Shown: in pieces, positions 37,042 to 45,033 of the stretch | How positions within the stretch are numbered: the stretch's first letter is position 1 | Layout of the letters: each line of letters opens with the position of its first letter | From: Hyphomicrobiales bacterium | GTDB lineage: Bacteria; Pseudomonadota; Alphaproteobacteria; Rhizobiales; Xanthobacteraceae | Length of the DNA stretch: 47,583 nucleotides | Direction of reading: 5' to 3' | Assembly: GCA_009377695.1 (NCBI GenBank) | Contig: WHTP01000030.1 | Span: 1 to 47,583, forward strand | The notes under the pieces: generated by a model | Databases searched by the model: none | Told to the model about the DNA's origin: nothing | The model's input: only the letters and a program-made list of their open reading frames with translations | Made by a program: the position numbers and the translations under genes

Positions 37042-37207
37042 CTAGTGTCCCGATTCCGAAGTTCGTACCATTTCGCGGCGGCCTGTTATACGAACTTCGG
37101 GATCGAAGGACACTAGCAACTCTTTGAATCGAGTGTGGCTTTGGTTCAGACGTCCGCATGTTGGACTTGCCGCGAGAATGATGCGGACTTCTGAACCGCC
37201 ACACTAG
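37042..37207. repeat. Composite palindromic element, intact copy (A-B)
   Basis: A is at 37042-37116 and B at 37130-37207 with spacer CAACTCTTTGAAT, identical to copy 1. The B left end has CGAG instead of CTAG. The right CTAG supplies the stop codon of the methyltransferase gene at 37204 on the minus strand. Confidence 0.95.
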
Positions 37208-38019
37208 CCGCGCGTCGCCCTGAACGTAGTGCCGCCGGCGGAGCCTTCCATGCTATTGCCGTCGATCTTGCCGGTGTACTTCGTGCCGCCGGCGGTAAAG
37301 GCGATCTCGGCGCCGGTCAGCTTGCCGTCGGTGATCGGCACTTCCTTGCCTCCGATCACGGCCGTTCCGTTGATCACCTGGAACCGCTGCTGCAACCGCA
37401 GCTCACCGTTATCAAGCTTCCAGGTGCCCGCGACCCGGGCCGGGACTATCCAGTAATGCGCGGTGCAATATTGACAGCCTTCGAAGCCGTTGACGGTGGT
37501 GTCCGGCCGCCAGTCGCCCATATCGAAGGAATTTGACGCCACGCGGGTGCCGGGCCGCATTTCCAGGATGGTCGGCCGCAGCTTCGCGTTCAGGCTGGTG
37601 AGCAGATACAGCGTGATGACGTTGGCCTTCGAGAAATCGGTCTTGAAGATGTCGCCGTTGATGAAGGTCGCACGGTCGCTGACTTTTTCCTTCTCGGCAT
37701 TGGCCTGCGAGAGCGCGACCATGTCCGGATTGTATTCGACGCCGAACGCCTGCGCACCGCGCTTGGCGGCGGCGATCACGGTGCGCCCATCGCCCGAGCC
37801 GAGGTCGTAGTGGACGTCGTTCGCAGAGACCTTGGTGAGATCCAGCATCTTCTCGACCAGCGCCTGCGGCGTCGGTACCCAGATCACGTCCTTGCCCGGC
37901 TGGCCGACCTGCGGCTCGAACGGCTTCTTGCTCGGCTGCGCCAGCGCAATGCCCAAGGTCGCCGTAGCCGCGACGGCGGCGAACGCCAGCGAGCGGGTGA
38001 CCGATTGTGTGAACCTCAT
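37204..38019 (-). CDS. Predicted exported methyltransferase-fold protein, paralogue 1
   Basis: The 271-residue protein starts with a signal peptide (MRFTQSVTRS, a hydrophobic core, then IALAQ). A class I SAM-dependent methyltransferase domain follows: VIWVPTPQALVEKML, motif I DLGSGDGR at 72-79, acidic residue E94 in GVEYNPDM, and SNSFDMGDW near 161. A beta-rich C-terminal domain has two cysteines (C181, C184) that could form a disulfide. The methyltransferase part resembles the FAM173-type lysine methyltransferases. The start ATG 38019 has CGGAGG upstream. The TAG stop is from a palindromic element. Paralogues are at 43206 and 44224. Target is unknown. Confidence 0.82.
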   Translation of the reverse strand: MRFTQSVTRSLAFAAVAATATLGIALAQPSKKPFEPQVGQPGKDVIWVPTPQALVEKMLDLTKVSANDVHYDLGSGDGRTVIAAAKRGAQAFGVEYNPDMVALSQANAEKEKVSDRATFINGDIFKTDFSKANVITLYLLTSLNAKLRPTILEMRPGTRVASNSFDMGDWRPDTTVNGFEGCQYCTAHYWIVPARVAGTWKLDNGELRLQQRFQVINGTAVIGGKEVPITDGKLTGAEIAFTAGGTKYTGKIDGNSMEGSAGGTTFRATRG

Positions 38020-38078
38020 TGAGAACCTCCGATAAGTGCGCGGCGCCCGCGCGGCGCCGTAGACTGCCCGCCGCCGGG

Positions 38079-38107
38079 ACATTAGCCGGGCGCGGTATGC
38101 CTGTCAG
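38079..38107 (-). promoter_or_regulatory. Predicted promoter of exported methyltransferase paralogue 1
   Basis: Read on the minus strand, CTGACA (38107-38102) and TAATGT (38084-38079) are separated by exactly 17 bases, about 60 bases before the ATG. The same hexamers and spacing precede paralogue 3. Confidence 0.6.
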
Positions 38108-38260
38108 CAGCGTTGCCGAGGGATTTGGCGATCAAATTCCAGCGATGGCGGGGAATAAGATTTGCAGCGACATCATGGCGTTGCACGGGCGCCTTGCGAA
38201 ACTTGCCAAGGCGTTGGAACCGGCACAAAGTAGTGAAAACGAATAAGCAACAGGGAGCTC

Positions 38261-39679
38261 ATGACGGCGCCGCGCCAGATCAAGCTTGGAATGTTTCTGC
38301 GCCCGGCGGCGCATCACATCGCCGGATGGCGCCACCGGGATGCCTGGGCCGATGGCGGGCTGAATTTTGCGAAATATGTCGAGACTGCGAAAGCGGCGGA
38401 GCGGGGGCTGTTCGATCTGTTGTTTTCTGCCGATGCCCTGACCGGCGAACGTTACGACCGCGAGACCCTGTCGCGCACGACCTACGTTGCGTGGATCGAC
38501 CCGATGTCGCTGCTCACGGCACTGGCGCCGGTGACGCAGAACATCGGTCTCGTCTGCACATCGACCACGACCTACGACGAGCCCTATCACATCACCCGCC
38601 GCTTCGCGTCGCTCGACCTCATCAGCGGCGGACGCTCCGGCTGGAATCTTGTCACCTCGGCCAACGATGCGGAGGCGAAGAATTTCGGCCGCGAGGACCA
38701 CATGCCGAAGGAGGTGCGCTACCGGCGTGCCCGCGAGTTTGTCGAGGTGGTGCGCGGCCTGTGGGATTCGTGGGACGATGACGCCTTCCTCTTCGACAAA
38801 GCGGACGGCCGCTTCTATGACCCCGACCGCCGCCACGTGCTCGACCATGTCGGAGAATTCTTCAAGGTGAGGGGACCGCTGACGGTCTCCCGCTCGCCGC
38901 AGGGCCAGCCGGTGGTGGTGCAGGCCGGCGCGTCGGACGATGGCCGACAACTGGCGGCCGAGACCGCTGAAGTCGTGTTCTGCGCGCACCAGTCGATCGA
39001 TGGAGCGCGGCAATATTATCGTGACGTCAGGGAGCGCGCATCGCGTTGCGGCCGCGATCCGGATCATCTCAAGGTGATGCCTGGCCTCGGCGTCATGGTC
39101 GCGCCGACCCGGCAGGAGGCGGAGGACAGGTATCAGGAGCTGCAGGACCTCATCCATCCTGAGGTGGGCGTCGCGCTGCTGTCCAAATATCTGTTCTTCG
39201 ATCTGACCGGCTACGACATCGATGGTCCGGTGCCGGTCGTCAAACAAAGCGGCCAGCCATCGCGCTCGCAACTCCTGAGCGAAACCGCGCGCGCGGAGGG
39301 TTTGACGATCCGCCAGCTCTATCAGCGCATCGCCGGCGGGCGCGGCCATTTCCAAGCCGTCGGCTCACCCAAGGACGTCGTCGACCTGATGGAGGAATGG
39401 TTCACCACCGGCGCCGCCGACGGCTTCAACGTCATCCCGCCGTTCTTCCCGAATTCGCTCGACGAATTCAACGCGCTGGTCGTGCCCGAGCTGCAACGGC
39501 GCCGCCTTTACCGCACCGCCTATGAAGGGAAGACGCTACGGGAGAATCTCGGATTGCCGCGTCCGGCGAGCCGCTACGCGCATGGCGCGACGAAAGGGAA
39601 GCGGCCGAATAAAAGGCAGATGAGGGGCCCCCTCCTTTCCCCCGCAAGCGCGGGGAGGGTGGGCGGGGTAACAAAATAA
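38261..39679 (+). CDS. LLM-class flavin-dependent monooxygenase (NtaA/SnaA/DszA type)
   Basis: A 472-residue bacterial luciferase-like monooxygenase using reduced flavin from a separate reductase. Landmarks are IKLGMFLRP, GLFDLLFSADAL, VCTSTTTYDEPYHITRRFASLD, SGGRSGWNLVTS and PVVVQAGASDDGR. Characterised relatives attack nitrilotriacetate, dibenzothiophene sulfone and similar compounds. The last ~20 residues are read through a GC-rich hairpin repeat and probably are not part of the ancestral protein. ATG 38261 has AGGGAG upstream. Two TctC-type genes follow within 30 bases, suggesting uptake of its substrate. Confidence 0.9.
   Translation: MTAPRQIKLGMFLRPAAHHIAGWRHRDAWADGGLNFAKYVETAKAAERGLFDLLFSADALTGERYDRETLSRTTYVAWIDPMSLLTALAPVTQNIGLVCTSTTTYDEPYHITRRFASLDLISGGRSGWNLVTSANDAEAKNFGREDHMPKEVRYRRAREFVEVVRGLWDSWDDDAFLFDKADGRFYDPDRRHVLDHVGEFFKVRGPLTVSRSPQGQPVVVQAGASDDGRQLAAETAEVVFCAHQSIDGARQYYRDVRERASRCGRDPDHLKVMPGLGVMVAPTRQEAEDRYQELQDLIHPEVGVALLSKYLFFDLTGYDIDGPVPVVKQSGQPSRSQLLSETARAEGLTIRQLYQRIAGGRGHFQAVGSPKDVVDLMEEWFTTGAADGFNVIPPFFPNSLDEFNALVVPELQRRRLYRTAYEGKTLRENLGLPRPASRYAHGATKGKRPNKRQMRGPLLSPASAGRVGGVTK
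39628..39666 (+). repeat. GC-rich hairpin repeat inside the monooxygenase 3' end
   Basis: CCTTTCCCCCGC-AAGC-GCGGGGAGGG is an imperfect inverted repeat of the same type as 31490 and 41883. It lies within the coding frame just before the stop at 39679. Confidence 0.55.
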
Positions 39680-39706
39680 AACAAGCCACTGACGGGAGCG
39701 AACGCG

Positions 39707-40786
39707 ATGGTGAAGCCACTTACAGGTGGAATTCTATGTGCTGCGCTGTCGGGCGCGGTGCTGCTCGGCGCCAGCCCGGCGATGGCCGATGCGGTTGCCG
39801 ATTTCTATCGCGGCAAGCAGATCCGTGTAATCGTGCGGACGTTGCCCGCGACCGACTATGACGCCTATTCACGGCTGATCGCCCGTTTCATGGGCAAGTA
39901 CATTCCGGGCCATCCGTCGATGATCGTGGTGAACATGACCGGTGGAGGCGGGATCATCGCCGCCAATTACATGGCCGAGGTGGCGCCGCGGGACGGCACG
40001 GTGATCGGCATCGTCAGTCAGGGGCTTGCCGTCGATCAGACTCTCGGAAAGTCGCCGCAGCTCAAGGCCAACCTGCGCGACTTCAACTGGATCGCCAATG
40101 TCGTGTTCTCGAACCAGCTCCTGGTCACGTGGCACACGTCGGAGACCAAGACGCTCGATCAGGCGAAACAGCGCGTCACCACCATCGGCACCACCGGCGC
40201 GGGCTCCGCGTCGGTGCAGTATCCGCTATTTTACAACAGCATCCTCAAAACGAAGTTCAAGATCATCTTTGGCTACCGCAGCGGTGCTGAGATCGATCTC
40301 GCGATGGAGCGCGGGGAGGTCGAAGGCCGTGGCACCAATCCATATTCGTCCTACATGGCCTCGCATCCGACCTGGATTCCGCAAAAGAAGATCATTCCGC
40401 TGGTGCAGGCCGGCGTCGAGAAGGAGGCCGAGCTGCCGAACGTTCCGCTGATCCTCGATCTGCCGGTGCGTCCCGAGGACCGGCCGCTGCTTCAGTTCAT
40501 GGCGCGCGCCGCGACCGTCGGCCGGCCGCTGGCGACAACGCCGGGCGTCCCTTCCGACCGGGTGGCGGCGCTGCGGCGCGCGTTCGACGCGGCGGTCCGC
40601 GATCCGGAATTCATCGCGGCAGCGGCCAAGGAGAAACTGCAAGTGCGTCCGCAGTCCGCCGACAAGATCGCGGAGATCATTTTCGGGCTGCTCGATACGC
40701 CCACAGATGTGCGCGAACGGATGAAGACGGCGCTGGCGTCGAGGGACCTGCACAAGCTCGATCGGCCGGCAGCCAAGAAGCAATAG
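39707..40786 (+). CDS. TctC-type periplasmic binding protein (long subfamily)
   Basis: A 359-residue protein with signal peptide ending AMADA. Then VADFYRGKQIRVIVRTLPAT, YDAYSRLIARFMGKYIPG, HPSMIVVNMTGGGG and VAPRDGTVI. The usual glycine pair after the first strand is replaced by an LPATDYD loop, which may alter the ligand pocket. It is a tandem paralogue of the next gene, sharing IGTTGAGS, MERGEVEGRG and TTPGVP. RBS CGGGAG lies before ATG 39707. Downstream of the flavin monooxygenase in an operon. Confidence 0.88.
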   Translation: MVKPLTGGILCAALSGAVLLGASPAMADAVADFYRGKQIRVIVRTLPATDYDAYSRLIARFMGKYIPGHPSMIVVNMTGGGGIIAANYMAEVAPRDGTVIGIVSQGLAVDQTLGKSPQLKANLRDFNWIANVVFSNQLLVTWHTSETKTLDQAKQRVTTIGTTGAGSASVQYPLFYNSILKTKFKIIFGYRSGAEIDLAMERGEVEGRGTNPYSSYMASHPTWIPQKKIIPLVQAGVEKEAELPNVPLILDLPVRPEDRPLLQFMARAATVGRPLATTPGVPSDRVAALRRAFDAAVRDPEFIAAAAKEKLQVRPQSADKIAEIIFGLLDTPTDVRERMKTALASRDLHKLDRPAAKKQ

Positions 40787-40806
40787 GAATCATCGGAGCG
40801 GAAACA

Positions 40807-41868
40807 ATGACCAGGTTCCTTCTCACGATACTGGCTGGCGTGCTTTGTCTCGGGCCGGGTCCGGCTGCGGCCGACTCCGTCGCCGGCTTCTACAAGGATA
40901 AGCAGATCCGGTTCGTCGTGCGCACCACCGTCGGCGGCGACTATGACCAGTATACGCGGCTCATCGCCCGCTTCATCGGCAAGTACATTCCCGGTAATCC
41001 GTCGATCGTGGTCGTCAACATGCCGGGCGGCGGCGGCATCACCGCCGCGAACTACATGGCGCAGGTTGCGCCCCGCGACGGCACCGTGATCGGCATCGTC
41101 AGCCAGGGGCTCGCGATGGATCAGGCACTTGGGGTCTCGCAGCAGCTCAAGGCCGATCTCAAGGAATTCAATTGGATCGCCAACGTCGTCCATTCGAACC
41201 AGTTGCTGGTCGTGTGGCATACCTCGCCGACCAAGACGATCGAGGACGCGAAGAAGCGCGTCACCACCATCGGCACCACGGGTGCCGGCTCGGTATCGGT
41301 GCAGTATCCGGCGTTCTACAACAATGTGCTTGGCACCAGGTTCAAGATCGTGTTTGGCTATCCGGGCGGCCAGTTCATCGACCTCGCAATGGAACGCGGC
41401 GAGGTGGAGGGACGCGGCGCCAATCCCTATTCCGGCTGGATGGCATCGAAGCCGACTTGGATTCCGGAAAAGAAGATCATCCCGCTGATGCAGGCCGGGA
41501 TCGAGAAGGAGCCGGCGCTGCCGCACGTGCCGTTGATCACCGATCAGCCGGTTCGCGACGAGGACCGGCCGCTGCTGCGTTTCATGGCGAATTCATCGTC
41601 AATTGGGCGCCCGCTGGCCACGACGCCCGGCGTTCCGGCCGACCGCGTAGCGGCACTACGCCGTGCCTTTGCGGCGACCGTCCGCGATCCGGAGTTCATC
41701 GCCGCGGCCAAGAAAGAGAATATGCAGATCAAGCCGCAGAGCGCGGAGGTCCTGCTGAAGATTATCCTCAGCGTCCTCAATGCGCCTCAGGATGTGCGCG
41801 ACCGTATGAAGGTCGCGCTGCAGCCGCGTGACGAGCACACCCAGAAGATCAAGATCAATAAGAAATAG
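40807..41868 (+). CDS. TctC-type periplasmic binding protein (long subfamily)
   Basis: A 353-residue protein, tandem paralogue of the preceding gene, with signal peptide ending AAAD. It has VAGFYKDKQIRFVVRTTVGG, YDQYTRLIARFIGKYIPG, NPSIVVVNMPGGGG and VAPRDGTVI. Unlike its neighbour it keeps the double-glycine loop. The tail is short and lysine-rich. It begins 20 bases after the previous stop and ends 14 bases before a perfect hairpin, so it closes the monooxygenase operon. Confidence 0.88.
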   Translation: MTRFLLTILAGVLCLGPGPAAADSVAGFYKDKQIRFVVRTTVGGDYDQYTRLIARFIGKYIPGNPSIVVVNMPGGGGITAANYMAQVAPRDGTVIGIVSQGLAMDQALGVSQQLKADLKEFNWIANVVHSNQLLVVWHTSPTKTIEDAKKRVTTIGTTGAGSVSVQYPAFYNNVLGTRFKIVFGYPGGQFIDLAMERGEVEGRGANPYSGWMASKPTWIPEKKIIPLMQAGIEKEPALPHVPLITDQPVRDEDRPLLRFMANSSSIGRPLATTPGVPADRVAALRRAFAATVRDPEFIAAAKKENMQIKPQSAEVLLKIILSVLNAPQDVRDRMKVALQPRDEHTQKIKINKK

Positions 41869-41882
41869 GGGTGTGCATCGAA

Positions 41883-41911
41883 GAGCCCTCTCCCTGCAAG
41901 GGAGAGGGCTC
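41883..41911 (+). terminator. Perfect hairpin ending the monooxygenase operon
   Basis: GAGCCCTCTCCCT and AGGGAGAGGGCTC form a 13-bp stem with a three-base loop. No T-run follows, so it may act as a transcript-end stabiliser rather than an intrinsic terminator. Confidence 0.65.
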
Positions 41912-41997
41912 AAGACAACAGCCTTCAGGATGCAAGTCGAGTGTGACTGATCTACCTGATATCAATCACGGTCAGTGACTAATCCGAATGATTGTGT

Positions 41998-42255
41998 TCA
42001 GCGGCGACCTTCGCATTCCACTTCTTCTTTGTAGCTGCCGTCACGCTTCCGCTCACGTTTCACCTTGCAGCCCTGATGGTAGAACTCCTCCTTGTACTCA
42101 CGGCGCTGTTGAGCGTATGCGTCGCGATTATAGTCGCGGTATTCACTCCGCCAGCGGCCTCTGCCACTTTCGTCCTTCCAGGGGTCAGCGGATACCGCGC
42201 CGCCAGTTGCCAAGGCGATTGCCGCACAGATTGCAAGGCTCAGTTGCGTTTTCAT
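41998..42255 (-). CDS. Small secreted basic protein
   Basis: An 85-residue protein with a signal peptide (MKTQLSLAICAAIALATGG, cleaved after VSA). The mature part of about 60 residues is rich in Arg, Lys, Glu and Tyr. It has two cysteines (GCKVKRE and VECEG) near the end that could form one disulfide. I prefer ATG 42255, with GGAG six bases upstream, over the ATG at 42267. No family is recognised; it may be an envelope stress or metal-binding peptide. The interval to the next gene (42268-42472) shows nothing supported. Confidence 0.7.
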   Translation of the reverse strand: MKTQLSLAICAAIALATGGAVSADPWKDESGRGRWRSEYRDYNRDAYAQQRREYKEEFYHQGCKVKRERKRDGSYKEEVECEGRR

Positions 42256-42472
42256 CGTGTTCTCCATTGTCTGCGAGCTAAAACGCCACTTGAGCCAATT
42301 GGTTCAGAAGCTCAGGATGCAGGACAATATGGACCGAAACACTGAGCCGGAGCGCCGTGCGTCCCTGATTATCCGGCTCGCATCCAATACGGCGGCACCG
42401 CGTAGTAATCGCAAAATTCTTGCGTTCCCGGCGGTGGCTTGCGGAAACCGTTTGAAATCTTTGAGAAAATCG

Positions 42473-43168
42473 TCAAGCGACTTTGCGTTGCGTCGCCAGC
42501 CCGTCGAGATGCGCCAGCACGTCCTCGATATGCATCACGTCGGCATATTTGTGATGCAGGTCGAACAAGTTGACCTTGTGTGTGATCATCGAGCGGTCGT
42601 AGGTGCACTCTTCGACGACGGTATTGTGGAAGCCGTAGGAATAGGCGTCCACAGTGGAGGCGCGCACGCAGCCTGATGTGCTTTCGCCGCAGATGATCAG
42701 GCTGTCGATGCCTTTCATCTGCAGGTGCGCGATCAGCGGCGTGCCGAAGAACGCCGAGGCACGCTCCTTGTAGATCACGAGCTCGCCCGGCTGCGGCGCA
42801 AGCTCCGCCTTGATGTCGTAGACGTCGTCGGCCAGCTTGCCGAGATTGCGATTGGTCGAGTGCACGCCGCGGGTATCGACGTGCCGCGTCGAGTAGATGA
42901 TCGGCACGCCGGCGCGGCGAGCCGCCGCGAACAGCGTCTGAGTATCGGGCAGGGCGCGCCAGGCATTCTCGCCGCAGGAACCGGAGAATTCGCGGTCGAC
43001 CTCGGCCACCGGGCGGCTCCCGCCGAGATAGGCCTTGTTGTAAAGATCGATCGCCAGCACCGCCGGATTGTTCCCGACATAGATCTTCCGGCGGTACGCT
43101 TGATAGATCTGCAGCGTTTCCGCGTCGATCACATCTTTCCAGCAGTAGTCTTCAAAATCGCGTGCCAT
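42473..43168 (-). CDS. Isochorismatase-family hydrolase
   Basis: A 231-residue cysteine hydrolase, paralogue of the one at 33930. The triad is D41 in LAIDLYNK, K134 in LVIYKERASAFFG, and C167 in ESTSGCVRASTVDA. It shares the HKVNLFDLHHKYADVM ending region and stops soon after, giving the usual family length. It probably cleaves an amide or carbamoyl substrate in the cytoplasm. ATG 43168 has GTGGAG upstream; a composite palindromic element begins 12 bases before the start, so its promoter lies in or beyond the element. Confidence 0.87.
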   Translation of the reverse strand: MARDFEDYCWKDVIDAETLQIYQAYRRKIYVGNNPAVLAIDLYNKAYLGGSRPVAEVDREFSGSCGENAWRALPDTQTLFAAARRAGVPIIYSTRHVDTRGVHSTNRNLGKLADDVYDIKAELAPQPGELVIYKERASAFFGTPLIAHLQMKGIDSLIICGESTSGCVRASTVDAYSYGFHNTVVEECTYDRSMITHKVNLFDLHHKYADVMHIEDVLAHLDGLATQRKVA

Positions 43169-43179
43169 GATGGACTCCA

Positions 43180-43340
43180 CTCGTGTGGTGGTTCAGAAGT
43201 CCGCATCATTCTCGCGGCGAGTCCGACCTGCGGACTTCTGAACCAAAGCCACTAGATTCAAAGGTTTTTAATGTCCCGATTCCGAAGTTCGTAAAAGAGG
43301 GCGCTGCGAGATGGTACGAACTTCGGAATCGGGACATTAG
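43180..43340. repeat. Composite palindromic element, intact copy (B-A) inside a gene end
   Basis: B is at 43180-43255 and A at 43268-43340, joined by an ATTCAAAGG-type spacer. Ends have drifted to CTCG, TTAA and ATTAG. The element overlaps the 3' end of the methyltransferase gene, which reads through A and stops inside B at 43206-43208. Confidence 0.92.
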
Positions 43341-44132
43341 TTCCCGCGGGCTGAGGCCTTCGATGGCATTGCCATTGACGCGGCCGGTGTAGCGGGTGTC
43401 ACCCGCAATGAAGGAGACGGTCTCGCCGATCACCTTGCCGTCGGTGATATTCATGGTCGAATTCCCGGAGCGCAGCGTGCCGTGGAGAGTCTGATAGGTC
43501 TGCTCCAGCCGCATGTCGCCCTCCGGCAGCTTCCAGGTGCCTTCGACCTTCGCCGGCACGATCCACAGATGCGCCCGGCAGTAGGACGTGCACTCGCCCG
43601 GGGCCTCGACCGTCTGCTCCGGCCGCCAATCGCCCATGTCGAAGGAATTGGAGACCACGCGCGTGCCCGGCCGCATCTCCAGGATCTTGGGACGCAGCTT
43701 GAGATTGATGCTCGGCAGCAGGAACATCGTGACGACGGTGGCCTTGGAGAAATCGGTCGCGAACAGGTCGGCTTCCATGAACGTCGCGCGCTCGCTGACG
43801 CCGGCGACCTTCGCGTTCCGCCGCGACAGCACCACCATCTCGGGATTGTATTCGACGCCGATTGCCCGGGTGCCGCGCGAGGCCGCGGTGATGACGGTGC
43901 GGCCGTCGCCGGAGCCGAGGTCCATCAGGAGATCGGCGGGTGTAATCTCTGCAAGGTTGAGCATCCGGTCGACCAACGCTTGTGCGGTCGGCACCCAGAT
44001 CACGTCTTTACCCGATTGTCCGACGCGCGGCTCGAACGGAGCCTTCGGCTCAGCGAGCGCAAAGCTCAACGCCGCGATGACGGCAGCCGCCGAAGCCGGT
44101 AGCGACAGTGTGAACGACCGGGACAATGTCAT
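43206..44132 (-). CDS. Predicted exported methyltransferase-fold protein, paralogue 2, with repeat-derived tail
   Basis: The 308-residue frame has a signal peptide (MTLSRSFTLS, hydrophobic core, FALAE). SAM motif I DLGSGDGR lies at 71-78, with GVEYNPEMV and SNSFDMGDW. The C-terminal beta domain includes TSYCRAHLW. After NAIEGLSPRE the native ending seen in the paralogues (WRATR or FRATRG) is missing, and 44 residues are read from a palindromic element instead. ATG 44132 has CAGGAG upstream. It lies 91 bases after paralogue 3 with a hairpin between. The fold is probably intact, because the tail lies beyond the last conserved strand. Confidence 0.8.
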   Translation of the reverse strand: MTLSRSFTLSLPASAAAVIAALSFALAEPKAPFEPRVGQSGKDVIWVPTAQALVDRMLNLAEITPADLLMDLGSGDGRTVITAASRGTRAIGVEYNPEMVVLSRRNAKVAGVSERATFMEADLFATDFSKATVVTMFLLPSINLKLRPKILEMRPGTRVVSNSFDMGDWRPEQTVEAPGECTSYCRAHLWIVPAKVEGTWKLPEGDMRLEQTYQTLHGTLRSGNSTMNITDGKVIGETVSFIAGDTRYTGRVNGNAIEGLSPRELMSRFRSSYHLAAPSFTNFGIGTLKTFESSGFGSEVRRSDSPRE

Positions 44133-44174
44133 GGCTGGCTCCTGAGGCCGTTCAACAAAAATAGTCCACGAGGT

Positions 44175-44200
44175 CGGGCGGGAGGCGATGCTCCCACCCG
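44175..44200 (-). terminator. Hairpin between methyltransferase paralogues 3 and 2
   Basis: Minus-strand CGGGTGGGAG, loop CATCG and a ten-base right arm pair with one G-T wobble. TTTTT follows 13 bases later. It may attenuate read-through from paralogue 3 into paralogue 2. Confidence 0.45.
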
Positions 44201-44223
44201 CATCTCGCAATCTTGCGATGCGC

Positions 44224-45033
44224 TCAGCGTGTTGCGCGCCAGCTTGTCGAGGTCTGGGCGATGCCCTCGATCGTGTTCCCGCTCACCCGGCCGGTGTATT
44301 GCATCGTGCCGGCGGTGAAGGTGACCTGATCGGCAATCACCTTGCCGTTGCTGATGTTCATGTTGCTGCTGCCCATCCGCAACGAGCCGGTGATGGTCTG
44401 GTACTTCTGCTCGAGCGTGAGCTCGCCCCCGTCGGGCAGTTTCCAGGTTCCGCCCACCTTGGCCGGGACGATCCAGAGGTGCGCGCGGCACCATGACGTG
44501 CATTCTCCGCCGGCCTGGATGGTCTGGTCCGGAGTCCAATCGCCCATATCGAACGAGTTCGACACAATACGCGTGCCCGGCCGCAGGTCGAGAAGCTTCG
44601 GACGCAGCCGCAGATTGATGTCGGGCAGCAGGAACAGCGTGATCACGTTCGCCTTGGAGATGTCGGCCTTGAACAGGTCACCCTCGATGAAGGTCGCGCG
44701 GTCACCCACGCCAGCCTGCTTCGCATTTTCGCGCGCCAAAGCCACCATATTCGGATTGTATTCGACGCCGACAGCGATCGCGCCGCGCTTGGCCGCGGTG
44801 ATGACGGTGCGGCCATCGCCCGAACCGAGATCCATGTGGTATTCGCCCGGGGCGAGCTTTGCCATATCGAGCATGCGGTCGACCAGCGCCTGCGGCGACG
44901 GTACCCAGACCACGTCCTTGCCGGGCTGACCAACGCGCGGCTCAAACTTTTCCGCGAGCGCTGCGCCGGCGAGGATGACGATCGCCAGGCATGAAAGCGC
45001 CAGTGATCGCGGGAAAGACTGCGATAACCTCAT
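44224..45033 (-). CDS. Predicted exported methyltransferase-fold protein, paralogue 3
   Basis: A 269-residue protein with signal peptide (MRLSQSFPRSLALSCLAIVI, then AALAE). VVWVPSPQALVDRML precedes SAM motif I DLGSGDGR at 68-75. GVEYNPNMV and SNSFDMGDW follow, and the beta-rich C-terminal domain ends SWRATR. Cysteines in ECTSWCRAHLW could pair if exported. The native C-terminus is intact here, unlike paralogue 2. ATG 45033 has GGAG upstream and a promoter-like pair about 60 bases before. Paralogue 2 follows. Target is unknown. Confidence 0.82.
   Translation of the reverse strand: MRLSQSFPRSLALSCLAIVILAGAALAEKFEPRVGQPGKDVVWVPSPQALVDRMLDMAKLAPGEYHMDLGSGDGRTVITAAKRGAIAVGVEYNPNMVALARENAKQAGVGDRATFIEGDLFKADISKANVITLFLLPDINLRLRPKLLDLRPGTRIVSNSFDMGDWTPDQTIQAGGECTSWCRAHLWIVPAKVGGTWKLPDGGELTLEQKYQTITGSLRMGSSNMNISNGKVIADQVTFTAGTMQYTGRVSGNTIEGIAQTSTSWRATR

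Noticed and set aside
38019-38246. Plus-strand 75-residue frame before the flavin monooxygenase
   Set aside because: It overlaps the methyltransferase promoter, has no good ribosome site and no recognisable features.
42257-42676. 139-residue plus-strand frame near the small secreted protein
   Set aside because: It is mainly antisense to the isochorismatase-family gene and has no ribosome site.
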